A stretch of 64,000 nucleotides of DNA from Gammaproteobacteria bacterium (GCA_009838035.1 VXSK01000003.1:225945-289944), one strand, 5' to 3'. Shown: positions 54,852-63,765, counted from the first letter of the stretch. Notes: generated by a model not told the origin, from the letters alone. Made by a program: numbers and translations.

Positions 54852-54979
54852 TCGATACTCCTGGTGCCGAAACGTGCTGATGCGACAATATGAGCGCGTC
54901 CCGGCATCGCTTTGTATGCAAATGGTATGCAAAAAACCGGGCTGTGCTAGACTGCGAACCGGGCTGTCGGAGCGCTTGC
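54852..54979. promoter_or_regulatory. Divergent promoter with direct repeats TTGTATGC / TGGTATGC, 11 bp apart
   Basis: TTGTATGCAA (54912-54921) is followed 11 bp later by TGGTATGCAA (54923-54932). The pair lies between the Gfo/Idh/MocA operon and the glycosidase-sulfatase-GH13 genes. It shares the period and core TTGTAT-C with the elements at 34443 and 44650, but the centre is GTATGC instead of GTATAC, so it may bind a related regulator rather than the same one. Confidence 0.6.
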
Positions 54980-56023
54980 GTGCCCGCACGACACATCCTG
55001 AAGACCAGCGCGATTTTCCTGGCAGCCGCCGCCCGTGCTGCGTCGGGCAGCGACGTGCTAGCTGGTCCTGACGGCATATCCGTCACCCGTTTTTCCGGCA
55101 ATCCGCTGATCACCTTCGCAAGCTCTCCCGGGCTGGACGAGTGTGCGCCCAAATACCGGAGCGACTACCCGGATTGCCCCAGTATCAACGGCCCATCGGT
55201 CATTCGCGTGCCGGAATGGATCGAGGATCCCCTCGGGCAGTACTACATGTACTTCGCCAACCACGTGGGCGACTATATCCGGCTAGCCTATGCGGATTCA
55301 CCCCTTGGCCCCTGGACGGTGCATGAACCGGGAACGTTGCGGCTCGACCAGGTCCGCGACCTGTTCTGGGACCATATCGCTTCCCCCGACGTGCATGTCG
55401 ACGAGCAGCGACAACGCATTCTCATGTATTTTCACGCGCCGCTGGCGGGAAGCGAGAGCCAGAAGACCGCGGCCGCGTTTTCCGAGGACGGCATTCAATT
55501 CACCCCGGCCAGCGCGGTACTTGGACGCTACTACTTTCGCGTGTTCGAATGGCGCGGCCGCTTCTTTGCGATAGCCAAACTCGACAACACGCGCTGGGGA
55601 GAGCTTTACGAGGCCGACAGCCCCCTGGGCCCGTTCAGCAGCGTCGGTCCGTTCATCCGGGACATGCGGCACGCGGCCGTATACCGCTGCGAGGATCGAC
55701 TCTACGTCTTTTACACCCGTGTCGGCGATGCCCCGGAACGGATACTCGCCACCGTGGTGGAACTGAAAACGGACCCGGAGGGCTGGTTGGCGGGCCCGCC
55801 GGCCACGGTCCTTGCGCCGGAGCGGGAATACGAAGGCGTACGGCAACCCGTCCGGCGTTCGCAAAGCGGCGGGAGCTATGCGCCTGAGCACGCCTTGCGC
55901 GACCCCTACGTCTTCGTGGACGATGGCCGCCTGTACCTCTATTACGCAATTGCCGGAGAACAGGGAATCGCCGGGGCCAGGCTTGAAATTCCGCAGGCGA
56001 TGGAATGCACAAACGGTCAGTAG
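54980..56023 (+). CDS. Secreted glycosidase-like five-bladed beta-propeller protein
   Basis: The 347-residue protein has a signal peptide (ILKTSAIFLAAAARAASG, cleavage near residue 23) and repeated propeller segments: QYYMYFANHVGDYIRLAYADSPLGPW, RILMYFHAPLAGSESQKTAAAFSEDG, LYVFYTRVGDAPERILATVVEL and YVFVDDGRLYLYYAIAGEQG. These Y/D-rich blades fit the GH43/GH32/GH130-like fold. Start GTG at 54980 has GGAG 7 bases upstream. No clear catalytic pair could be named, so it may be a hydrolase or a binding protein. It overlaps the sulfatase ATG by 19 bases, so the genes form one unit. Confidence 0.8.
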   Translation: MPARHILKTSAIFLAAAARAASGSDVLAGPDGISVTRFSGNPLITFASSPGLDECAPKYRSDYPDCPSINGPSVIRVPEWIEDPLGQYYMYFANHVGDYIRLAYADSPLGPWTVHEPGTLRLDQVRDLFWDHIASPDVHVDEQRQRILMYFHAPLAGSESQKTAAAFSEDGIQFTPASAVLGRYYFRVFEWRGRFFAIAKLDNTRWGELYEADSPLGPFSSVGPFIRDMRHAAVYRCEDRLYVFYTRVGDAPERILATVVELKTDPEGWLAGPPATVLAPEREYEGVRQPVRRSQSGGSYAPEHALRDPYVFVDDGRLYLYYAIAGEQGIAGARLEIPQAMECTNGQ

Positions 56024-57333
56024 TCCCGCTCGCCCTTCTCGCCCTCTGGCTCGGGGCCGCTCAAGGCAATGCGGCGGCGTCCGGCGATCCACCGAATAGT
56101 CCCAACATTGTCCTGATCCTTGCCGACGATCTCGGTTACGGCGACGTCGGCGCGTACGGCGCCCGCTTCGTCCGCACGCCGGCCATCGACTCGCTGGCGC
56201 AACAGGGCGTCCGCTTCACGCAATTCTTCGCGAGCGCCAACGTATGTACGCCATCGCGGGTGGGGCTGCTGACCGGCCGCTACCCGGTGCGTTCGCGCCT
56301 CGCGGGCGACGTGATCTTTCCGGAGGCGGAATACGGACTGGGTGAAGGCGAAGTCACCCTGGCGGAAATTCTGAAGGCTGCCGGCTATGACACGTGGGCA
56401 GTGGGCAAGTGGCACCTTGGACACACGCCTTCGGCCTGGCCCACACGGCATGGATTCGACTACTTTTTCGGAATTCAGTATTCAAACGACATGAAAGGCG
56501 TAGCCCTTTTCCGCAATCAGGAAAAGATCGAGGATCCGCTGGGTCAATCGACGATACACGCGCGCCTTGCCGACGAGGCCGCTCGATTGATCGGGACCTC
56601 CGGCGATCGTCCCTTCTTCCTGTACTTCCCGACCGTGGCGCCCCACTATCCGAACGTGCCGGGCGAAGCATTCCGGAACCGCTCCGCTGCCGGACCCTAC
56701 GGCGATGTCGTGGAGGAGATGGACGCGGGAATCGCACAGGTGCTTGAAGCGATCGAAGACGCCGGCAAGACGCGGGAAACGCTGGTTATCTTCACCAGCG
56801 ACAACGGACGCGCCTGGGACGGCTCGGCGGGGGCCGCGCGCGGCGGCAAGGCCGGCACCTGGGAAGGCGGTTACCTGGTGCCACTCGTCGCGCGGTGGCC
56901 CGGCGTCATTCCTCCCGGCGTGACAACCTCAGGCTTGTCGATGAACATCGACCTGATGCCGACGCTCGCCGCCCTGGCCGGCGTCGGCGTGCCAGCCGAC
57001 CTGGAGATGGACGGACGGGATGTTTCCGCCCTTCTCCTTGGATCCGGCGATTCGCCGCACGAGGCGCTGTATTTCTTTACCGGAGACCGGATTGCGGCCG
57101 TTCGCACGCAGCGGTGGAGGTACCTGGTCAGGACGTTCATGCAGGTATGGGAAATCGATCATCTCAATCCCGGTTACCGGCATCCGCTGCTTTACGACAT
57201 CGAAACCCATGGCAGCGAACTCTTCAACATGGCCGAGAAAGAACCCGAGGTACTGAAGCGTATGCAGTCGCTGCTTGACGCGGGCCGCAGGGAACTCGAA
57301 GGAATCCCGCAACACCGATCCGCCTGGGATTGA
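56005..57333 (+). CDS. Type I sulfatase (formylglycine-dependent), secreted
   Basis: The 442-residue protein has a signal peptide (about 1-26) and the metal-binding NIVLILADDLGYGDVGAYGA (two Asp), the formylglycine motif CTPSRVGLLTGR (Cys about 81), AVGKWHLG, SDNGRAWDG and a C-terminal domain with LMPTLAALAGV and DGRDVSALLLG. Type I sulfatases remove sulfate esters; the Cys is oxidised to formylglycine by a separate enzyme not seen in the window. The neighbours suggest a sulfated carbohydrate. It overlaps the glycosidase-like gene; GH13 follows 4 bp on. Confidence 0.93.
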   Translation: MHKRSVVPLALLALWLGAAQGNAAASGDPPNSPNIVLILADDLGYGDVGAYGARFVRTPAIDSLAQQGVRFTQFFASANVCTPSRVGLLTGRYPVRSRLAGDVIFPEAEYGLGEGEVTLAEILKAAGYDTWAVGKWHLGHTPSAWPTRHGFDYFFGIQYSNDMKGVALFRNQEKIEDPLGQSTIHARLADEAARLIGTSGDRPFFLYFPTVAPHYPNVPGEAFRNRSAAGPYGDVVEEMDAGIAQVLEAIEDAGKTRETLVIFTSDNGRAWDGSAGAARGGKAGTWEGGYLVPLVARWPGVIPPGVTTSGLSMNIDLMPTLAALAGVGVPADLEMDGRDVSALLLGSGDSPHEALYFFTGDRIAAVRTQRWRYLVRTFMQVWEIDHLNPGYRHPLLYDIETHGSELFNMAEKEPEVLKRMQSLLDAGRRELEGIPQHRSAWD

Positions 57334-57337
57334 CGCC

Positions 57338-58945
57338 GTGCCCGCACGCAACGACATCGGCGCTGGCGAGTGGTGGCGCGGAGCCACCCTTTACCAAGTA
57401 TACCCCCTGAGTTTTCGCGATGCCGACAACGACGGCTGGGGAGATCTCCAGGGCTTGATTGAAGGCCTGGACTACATTGCGGGTCTGGGCGTTGACGGAA
57501 TCTGGCTGTGCCCGGTGCACTTATCGGCGATGGAGGACCACGGTTACGACGCGATCGACCAGAAAAAGATCAACCCGCACCTGGGAACGCAGAGCGATTT
57601 CGAGGAGCTTGTTCGGGCGGCCCATGGCCGCGGGCTGAAAATCATCCTGGATCAGGTCTGGACCTACACGTCGCACCTGCACGAGTGGTTCATCGAGAGC
57701 CGGTCGTCCCGGGACAATCCGAAAGCGGACTGGTACCTGTGGGCGGATGCGAAGCGCGACGGGACGGAACCGAACAACTGGCGTTCCCTGTTCGGGGGGC
57801 CGGCGTGGGAGTGGTGTCCCAGCCGCCGACAGTACTACATGACGCATTTCCTTCCCGGAATGCCTCATCTTCGCGCCCAGCACCCGGACGTGCAGTCGGC
57901 ATTGCTGGACGTGGGCAAACACTGGATTGACAAGGGAGTAGACGGCTTTCGCTTCGACGTGGCCAATTTCCTGATGGTGGATGACGCGCTGCGCGACAAC
58001 CCGCCCTCCGAAGCGGATGATTACGAATTTCCGCTCTGGGCGCAGCGGATGGTCTACGACGGGTCTCGCGAAGAGAGTTTCGAGTTCGTTGAACGCATCC
58101 GGAAATTGCTCGATGAGGCTGGCGGCCTTTACTCGGTTGCCGAAATCTCAAGCGACAAGCCCCTGGCCGACGCATTGGCCTACTGTTCCGGCAACAGGCG
58201 CTTCCACAGTTCGTACGCAACACAGCTCGGCTCCGGCGAACGGCCGCTGGCGAAGACGCTGATGCGGCAGTTGCAGGCAATGGGCGGATCCGACGCCTGG
58301 CTTACTCACTTCCTGAGCAACCATGACTACGTGCGTGGCCCCACGAATATCTTCGGAAAGAAGGCCGAGGCGGCAAAGTGGCAAGCGGCGCTTGCGGTCC
58401 TCATCGCAGCCCGGGGCAACCTGCATGTCTACCAGGGCGACGAATTGGGCCTGCCGCACGCGGAGCTTCCCAAGGATGAAGTCCGGGATCCCCTGAGCAT
58501 CCGCTATTTCCCGCAAGGGGTCCAGCGGGATGGAGCGCGCACGCCCTTTCCGTGGAAGTCGGCAGTCCCCAACCTGGGATTCAACGCCGGTACGCAGCCC
58601 TGGCTGAACGCATCGCCCGCCCACGGGGCGCTCGCACGTGACCTGCAGGAGGCCGACGCGGGTTCCACGCTGCAGGTTTTCCGCAGGCTCATGGCGTTGC
58701 GGCAGGGGTCAGCCGCCCTGCGTCACGGAGACATGCACGTAAGCGTCGTTGCCAATCGACTGCTGATCATCGAGCGAAGAACGCACGGTGAATCCATGAA
58801 ACTGGTCGTAAACCTTGACGATGCACCGCGGGACACGACCGCCGAGGCAGGGGCCTCGCAAGCGGCCCTCGCCTCGCCGGGCATCGGCTTGGGTAATGGC
58901 CGGCTGCGCCTGCCGGGTTGGGGATTCGCGTTTCTGTCGACCTGA
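57338..58945 (+). CDS. GH13 alpha-glucosidase/amylase-family enzyme with altered region I
   Basis: The 535-residue GH13 barrel starts GEWWRGATLYQVYPLSFRDA and has the region II nucleophile VDGFRFDVANF (Asp about 197), the region III acid in SVAEISSD and region IV FLSNHD. It resembles the alpha-glucosidase subfamily (NPKADWYLWADAKRDG, NNWRSLFGG). Region I, usually DxVxNH or DxVxSH, is DQVWTYTSH here: Thr and Tyr replace Asn/Ser and His. The DxxLN part (MPHLRAQHP) is changed as well. No signal peptide is seen from GTG 57338, so it is probably cytoplasmic. It may be a specialised or transferase enzyme. Confidence 0.88.
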   Translation: MPARNDIGAGEWWRGATLYQVYPLSFRDADNDGWGDLQGLIEGLDYIAGLGVDGIWLCPVHLSAMEDHGYDAIDQKKINPHLGTQSDFEELVRAAHGRGLKIILDQVWTYTSHLHEWFIESRSSRDNPKADWYLWADAKRDGTEPNNWRSLFGGPAWEWCPSRRQYYMTHFLPGMPHLRAQHPDVQSALLDVGKHWIDKGVDGFRFDVANFLMVDDALRDNPPSEADDYEFPLWAQRMVYDGSREESFEFVERIRKLLDEAGGLYSVAEISSDKPLADALAYCSGNRRFHSSYATQLGSGERPLAKTLMRQLQAMGGSDAWLTHFLSNHDYVRGPTNIFGKKAEAAKWQAALAVLIAARGNLHVYQGDELGLPHAELPKDEVRDPLSIRYFPQGVQRDGARTPFPWKSAVPNLGFNAGTQPWLNASPAHGALARDLQEADAGSTLQVFRRLMALRQGSAALRHGDMHVSVVANRLLIIERRTHGESMKLVVNLDDAPRDTTAEAGASQAALASPGIGLGNGRLRLPGWGFAFLST

Positions 58946-58980
58946 CCGATCCGGTGGCGTGTCCGTCCTCTGCCGGAGCC

Positions 58981-60477
58981 TCAGATCTCCATGATCCGGG
59001 CGATATCCGGAGCATGCCTCGGGCGTTTGCCGACAAGTGAAACAACGATGAACAGCGTGATGGACGTGAGCATGGCGAGATAACCGCCGTTGATCCCCTT
59101 CGGCAGGGTGATCGAGAATATCTCGATGAAGAAATTGATCAGCAGGCTGGCAAGTACCGCAACGACCGCCCCCATTGCCGTGCCCCGTTTCCAGTTCAGT
59201 CCGATCACGACGACCGGAACGATGGCGGCGGCGAAGGTACTCCAGCCGAAAGCCCCGAGCAGCGCAACGAGGCGCTCGTTTTCATAGAAGGAAAACAGCG
59301 CGAAGCCGGCCGCTACGGCTGCTATCACGACCGTGAATACGCGCGCCCAGAGGAGCTCCCGGTGGAGCGACCGGCCGCGGATGGCGTTCGGAATGTCGTG
59401 AATGACCGCCGCCGTTCCGATGTTGAGGAAGGCGTCGGAGGTGGACATGATGGCGGCCAGCAAGGCGGCAAACACCACTCCGGCAAGCAGAGGGTGCGTG
59501 AACGCGGACAGGAACGCCGGCGCCGCTGCGTCCGGCGCCGACAGAGGATCGTGGCCGCCGTCCAGGACCACGGCGCGCATGACCACGCCCACCGAGATCC
59601 ACAACAGCGCGGCCATGATGTAGCCGAAGACCGACATCGGGTAGATCGTGCGGTTGTCCGAAATCCGCCTGTTCATCATCATCTTGGTAATGAGGTGCGG
59701 CTGGCCCGCCAGCCCGAACCCGAAAATGAAGAACCAGCCCAGGCAGGCAATGATTCCGGCGGTGCCGAAGGGCATCATCGCTTCGGCATTGTCCGCCAGG
59801 ACAATCGCAGATGCCTGCCCGATGCCGCCGTCAAATACATTGGCGGCGACGATCACGATCAGCAGGCCGGCCACGATCATGACCGCGCCCTGCACGAGGT
59901 CCGTATACACCGAGGCAATAATGCCGCCGGTGACGCTGTAGAAGACCAGGATGGCGGTGGCGAACAGGACGCAACTGACCAGGCCGACATCGGCAAAAGC
60001 CTCGATTCCCTGCAGGATGGATTGCATGACCAGCGCCAGGGCCAGGATCTGTGTTGCGAGGTAACCCATGACGCCCAGGAGGATGGTCAGCGCGATCAGG
60101 AAACGTGCGCCCTCGCTGTTGTAGCGGGCCGCGACGACGTCCGGCAGGGACAGGCAGCGGCGAACCTCGGTAACCATGCGGATACGCTTGGCGACCAGCC
60201 AGAATCCGACCGCATAGCCGATCGCCGACACCGCCACCATCCAGAACGAACTGACGCCGGTTGCGTACACCAGCCCGGGGCCGCCCACGAATCCGAAGCC
60301 GCTCAGGGTGCTGGAGAAAATCGCCATTGCGACCACGAAGGCCCCCAGGCTGCGTCCGGCCACGAAGAAATCGCTGGCGGAATGCGTGCGCCGCATGGAC
60401 CATAGCCCGACGCCGATGCAGAACGCCATGTATACGGCGACGAAGCCGATAATGATCTCGGAGCGAAGCGCTTCCAT
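58981..60477 (-). CDS. Sodium:solute symporter (SSS family)
   Basis: The 498-residue protein has about 13 membrane helices and SSS features: SMRRTHSASDFFVAGRSLG, AIFSSTLSGFGFVGGPG, GGIIASVYTDLVQGAVMIV and LLAAIMSTSDAFLNIGTAAV. SSS proteins take up sugars, amino acids, vitamins and other solutes with sodium. It overlaps the small membrane-protein gene by 1 base (TGATG). With the neighbouring dehydrogenase, aminotransferase and ureohydrolase, an amino or guanidino solute is likely. It converges with the GH13 gene, 35 bp away. Confidence 0.93.
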   Translation of the reverse strand: MEALRSEIIIGFVAVYMAFCIGVGLWSMRRTHSASDFFVAGRSLGAFVVAMAIFSSTLSGFGFVGGPGLVYATGVSSFWMVAVSAIGYAVGFWLVAKRIRMVTEVRRCLSLPDVVAARYNSEGARFLIALTILLGVMGYLATQILALALVMQSILQGIEAFADVGLVSCVLFATAILVFYSVTGGIIASVYTDLVQGAVMIVAGLLIVIVAANVFDGGIGQASAIVLADNAEAMMPFGTAGIIACLGWFFIFGFGLAGQPHLITKMMMNRRISDNRTIYPMSVFGYIMAALLWISVGVVMRAVVLDGGHDPLSAPDAAAPAFLSAFTHPLLAGVVFAALLAAIMSTSDAFLNIGTAAVIHDIPNAIRGRSLHRELLWARVFTVVIAAVAAGFALFSFYENERLVALLGAFGWSTFAAAIVPVVVIGLNWKRGTAMGAVVAVLASLLINFFIEIFSITLPKGINGGYLAMLTSITLFIVVSLVGKRPRHAPDIARIMEI

Positions 60478-61037
60478 CACTCGCCATCCGGGAGGGCGGG
60501 ACGCCCTTCCCCCTTCAGGTCCTCCACAAGGCGGTCAAACTCGGCCTCGTCTTCATGCGTGTAGATGAACCTCCTGAAGCCCACGACATAAAACGCCAGG
60601 AGGGCCAGGCCGGAAGCCCAGATCCCGTAAGCCACCCACGCCGTCGGAGCCGGGAACCCGAGCAGGTAGTCAACCTCTTCCGTGCTCAGAAAGTGTTGAT
60701 ATCCGAGAAAGATGCGCGCCCAAACCAACAGGAACAGGATGGCCGTTGCGGCCAGGCCCAACCAGAAAGGCAAGGTCCGGTAGCGCCTGGAGACGCCAAG
60801 GGCGATCATCAGCAGAACCAGAATCAGTGTTGCCGCCTGCAGCGAAAAAGCGGGCCAGCCGATGTCCGCCAGGCGCGCCAGCCCGTCGCTTCCCGCCATC
60901 ATTCCGTCAATGTCCGGGTGCGGCAGCGAATTGGGGACGGAAGGGTCGGGCTGAACCGCCACCAGCACCAGCAGCACCCACAGCAGCGCAAGCACTAGCA
61001 GTACGGGGACCACGACAGGCATCCTGCGGGCGCTCAT
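60477..61037 (-). CDS. Small four-helix membrane protein paired with SSS symporter
   Basis: The 186-residue protein has an N-terminal hydrophobic segment (VVVPVLLVLALLWVLLVLVA), a periplasmic Pro/Asp-rich loop, then three more membrane helices (about 65-85, 93-112 and 133-155) and a charged tail EDEAEFDRLVEDLKGEGRPA. No family was recognised. It lies between an aldehyde dehydrogenase and the SSS gene, overlapping both by a few bases, so it is probably a helper subunit of the symporter. Confidence 0.65.
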   Translation of the reverse strand: MSARRMPVVVPVLLVLALLWVLLVLVAVQPDPSVPNSLPHPDIDGMMAGSDGLARLADIGWPAFSLQAATLILVLLMIALGVSRRYRTLPFWLGLAATAILFLLVWARIFLGYQHFLSTEEVDYLLGFPAPTAWVAYGIWASGLALLAFYVVGFRRFIYTHEDEAEFDRLVEDLKGEGRPALPDGE

Positions 61038-62479
61038 CCGGGGTTGATGACCACCAGTTGCTCCTCGGTCATGTCCCGCACGGCGTATCGCGGCCCTTCC
61101 CGACCGTGCCCGCTGTCCTTGATGCCGCCATAGGGCATGAGATCGACCCGGCTGGAGGATGTGTCGTTGATATGAATGTTCCCCATGTCCAGTGCGCGGA
61201 TGGCGTCGAGGCCGCGGGTGACGTCGTTTGTGAATATTCCCGCCGACAGGCCGTACGGCGTTGCATTGACCCCTGCCAGCGCTTCGTCCAGCGAATCGAA
61301 GGGAACCACGGTGACAACCGGCGCAAAGGCCTCGTCGGTAAGGACCCGTGCATCGGAAGAAGCGCCGGTAATGATCGTCGGCTGCACCAGCGCGCCGTCC
61401 CGGTCCCCTCCCGTGAGTATTTCCGCACCTTCCCGGTCCGCCTCGATGATCCAGTTCTCGATCCGTTGCGCTTCCTTGCCGTCGATCATCGGCCCCACGA
61501 AAGTCCTCTCATTTCTCGGGTTGCCGACCGCAAGCGATTGGGTTTCCCGGCACAGGGCATCCACGAATTCGCCCGCAAGGCTGCTTTCCACGAAGAGCCT
61601 CTGCACCGACGTGCAGACCTGTCCGGCCTTGCGGAACGAGGCCGCCGCGCATTTCGATACCGCCGCTTCCAGCGTGGCGTCGGCGCAGACGATGGTGCCG
61701 GAAATGTTTCCCAGCTCCAGTTGCGTGCGCCGCAGGCCCGCGGCCTGCTGAATTTCGCGTCCCACTTCGGTGCTGCCGGTAAACGCATAGTAGGCAATAC
61801 GCTGGTCGTGCAGAAGAGTGCGTCCGGTGGTGCCGCCTCCACCCGTCACCATGTTCAGACAGCCGGGCGGGAGGCCGGCCTCGGCCAGTACCTCGCACAG
61901 AACCGCGGAGCACAACGGCGTATAGGTGGCTGGCTTGAGAACGACCGTATTCCCGGCGGCGATGGCCGGCAGCACCTTGTGCGCCACGGTGTTGAGAGGG
62001 GAATTGAACGGCGTAATCGCGCAAACCACGCCGATCGGCTTACGCACGGTGAATGCTATCCGGCGTTCATCCTGCCCGGGCGCCGCAGTAATCGGAACCA
62101 TTTCGCCGGTCAGCCGCTTCGCTTCCTCGGCGGACGCGGCGAAGGTCTGCAAACAGCGGTTGAACTCGGTCCTGCAATCGCCAAGGGTGAATCCCGATTC
62201 CCCCACCATCAGGTGCAAAATCTGTTCTTCACGTTCCGCAATCAGCTCACCGCCCCTGCTCAGGATCTCGTAGCGCCGGTACGGATGGATCGAACCTGCC
62301 TTGAACGCCGCTTCCGCCGCCGCAACGGCTTTATTCGTCAGGGCCTGATCAGCATGAGCCACGACGCCAATCACGGAATTGTCGAACTTGTCCAATACCT
62401 CGGCCGCGCCGCCGGATTTTACCCAATCGTTGTTGATGAACGCTGACTGCTCCCATAAAGGATTGAAATAATTCATCAT
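61034..62479 (-). CDS. NAD(P)-dependent aldehyde dehydrogenase
   Basis: The 481-residue enzyme shows the ALDH pattern: GVVCAITPFNSPLNTVAHKV, VVLKPATYTPL, YAFTGSTEVGREIQQAAG, LELGNISGTIV and the nucleophile Cys in FRKAGQVCTSVQRLFVE, then EAFAPVVTVVPFDS. The oxyanion region and the C-terminal motif (DSGHGREGPRYAVRDM) look like phosphonate- or lactaldehyde-type ALDHs. It is coupled upstream to a class III aminotransferase and downstream to a small membrane protein. A pathway amine to aldehyde to acid is implied. Confidence 0.94.
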   Translation of the reverse strand: MMNYFNPLWEQSAFINNDWVKSGGAAEVLDKFDNSVIGVVAHADQALTNKAVAAAEAAFKAGSIHPYRRYEILSRGGELIAEREEQILHLMVGESGFTLGDCRTEFNRCLQTFAASAEEAKRLTGEMVPITAAPGQDERRIAFTVRKPIGVVCAITPFNSPLNTVAHKVLPAIAAGNTVVLKPATYTPLCSAVLCEVLAEAGLPPGCLNMVTGGGGTTGRTLLHDQRIAYYAFTGSTEVGREIQQAAGLRRTQLELGNISGTIVCADATLEAAVSKCAAASFRKAGQVCTSVQRLFVESSLAGEFVDALCRETQSLAVGNPRNERTFVGPMIDGKEAQRIENWIIEADREGAEILTGGDRDGALVQPTIITGASSDARVLTDEAFAPVVTVVPFDSLDEALAGVNATPYGLSAGIFTNDVTRGLDAIRALDMGNIHINDTSSSRVDLMPYGGIKDSGHGREGPRYAVRDMTEEQLVVINPG

Positions 62480-63765
62480 TGTTCCTTGCAGCGGGAAAAG
62501 GCGGCGTCGAATGCCGCGATTGACTCGTCGATCTGGTCATCGCTGATTACCAGCGGAGGCGTGATTCGCAAAACGCAGCCGTACGTGCCGGTAATGGAGA
62601 CCAGCACGCCGGCGTCCATCAGGGCGGCCTGCACCTGTCTGGCGAGGTGAGCGGCCGGCTCCCTGCTCGCGCGGTCCCTGACCAGTTCAACGCCCAGCAT
62701 GAGCCCGTAACCGCGCACATCGCCGATGCAGACATGCTTGCTCTTGAGCCGCGTCAAGCCGTCAAGGAAACGGCGGCCGGCCTCCGCCGAGCGCTCCACC
62801 AGGCGCTCTTCCTCGAGGATATCGAGCACCGCGTGACCCGCCGCGACGCCCACCTGGTTGTTGGCGCCAAAGGTCGTGAAATGATCGCCCACCTCCAGCG
62901 CCGAGCCCACTTCCTCGGTCGCGATATACCCGGCAAGAGGCAGCCCGCCGCCGACTGCCTTGGCGAAAGTCATGATGTCGGGCTGAACGTCGAAGTGCTG
63001 GTAAGAGAACATTTTCCCGGTTCGCCCGAAGCCCGCAAAGACTTCGTCGAAGATCAGCGTGATCCGGTGCTTCCTGCACAGCTCGGCGACCCGGGGCCAG
63101 AATTCCGCCGGCGGCCCGTATACGCCGCCCACGCACCATATCGGCTCGGAGATCAGGATCGCGGCCTCGCCGGCCACGCGGGTGCGTAATGCCGATTCGA
63201 TTTCCGCCAGACAGTCGCGCTCGCCGAGGCGGTAGCGATACGGCGGAGGCAAGTGGACGATGCCGGGAAAGCTGGCGTAGGGACCGAAGCCGGACTTGCG
63301 CGCCGCATAACCGGACAGCGACAGGCCCAGCGACAGCCTGCCGTGAAACCCGTGGTCGAAGGCGAGAATTCCGAGGCCTTTCTTGCCGCTTTCGAGCGCG
63401 TGCTTGATCGCGACCTTGATTGCGCCGTCGTTCGCCTCGGCCCCGCTATTGGCGATGAAGGCCTTCGACAGGTGTCCGCCGGTGAGATCCGAAAGCCGCT
63501 TGACCAGGCCCCACGACAGGCGGCTGTAGAAACGCCCCGGGCTTTGAGTCAGCCTGCCCACCTGCTCCCGAACTGCGGCCACCACCCCGGGATGGCAATG
63601 TCCTACCGAAACGACACCCGGACCCGCCTCAAGATCAATGTAGGTTCTCCCGTCTTCGTCGGTGACGGTGGCCCCGCTTCCTTCGACAATGACCGGCTCC
63701 GCTGCGATGTTGGCGACCATGTAGCGATCGAGGGCCGCCGCGGGACCGGTTGATTCCGGTGTCAT
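62476..63765 (-). CDS. Class III aminotransferase
   Basis: The 429-residue PLP enzyme has YIDLEAGPGVVSVGHCHPGV, FIANSGAEANDGAIKVAIKHAL, FDEVFAGFGRTG (the Asp that binds PLP) and the Lys in IMTFAKAVGGGLPLAG. Class III enzymes move the terminal amino group of omega-amino acids or diamines. It overlaps the ALDH by 4 bases and the ureohydrolase by 4. Its role fits removal of an amino group from a product of the ureohydrolase, such as putrescine or 4-aminobutyrate. Confidence 0.93.
   Translation of the reverse strand: MTPESTGPAAALDRYMVANIAAEPVIVEGSGATVTDEDGRTYIDLEAGPGVVSVGHCHPGVVAAVREQVGRLTQSPGRFYSRLSWGLVKRLSDLTGGHLSKAFIANSGAEANDGAIKVAIKHALESGKKGLGILAFDHGFHGRLSLGLSLSGYAARKSGFGPYASFPGIVHLPPPYRYRLGERDCLAEIESALRTRVAGEAAILISEPIWCVGGVYGPPAEFWPRVAELCRKHRITLIFDEVFAGFGRTGKMFSYQHFDVQPDIMTFAKAVGGGLPLAGYIATEEVGSALEVGDHFTTFGANNQVGVAAGHAVLDILEEERLVERSAEAGRRFLDGLTRLKSKHVCIGDVRGYGLMLGVELVRDRASREPAAHLARQVQAALMDAGVLVSITGTYGCVLRITPPLVISDDQIDESIAAFDAAFSRCKEQ

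Noticed and set aside
59362..60405. Open frame opposite the SSS symporter
   Set aside because: Antisense to a clear 13-helix membrane protein; composition is His/Arg/Gln-rich as expected of a shadow.
59800..60440. GTATAC-like words inside the SSS gene
   Set aside because: They lie within coding sequence, are single and lack the 11-bp repeat pattern.
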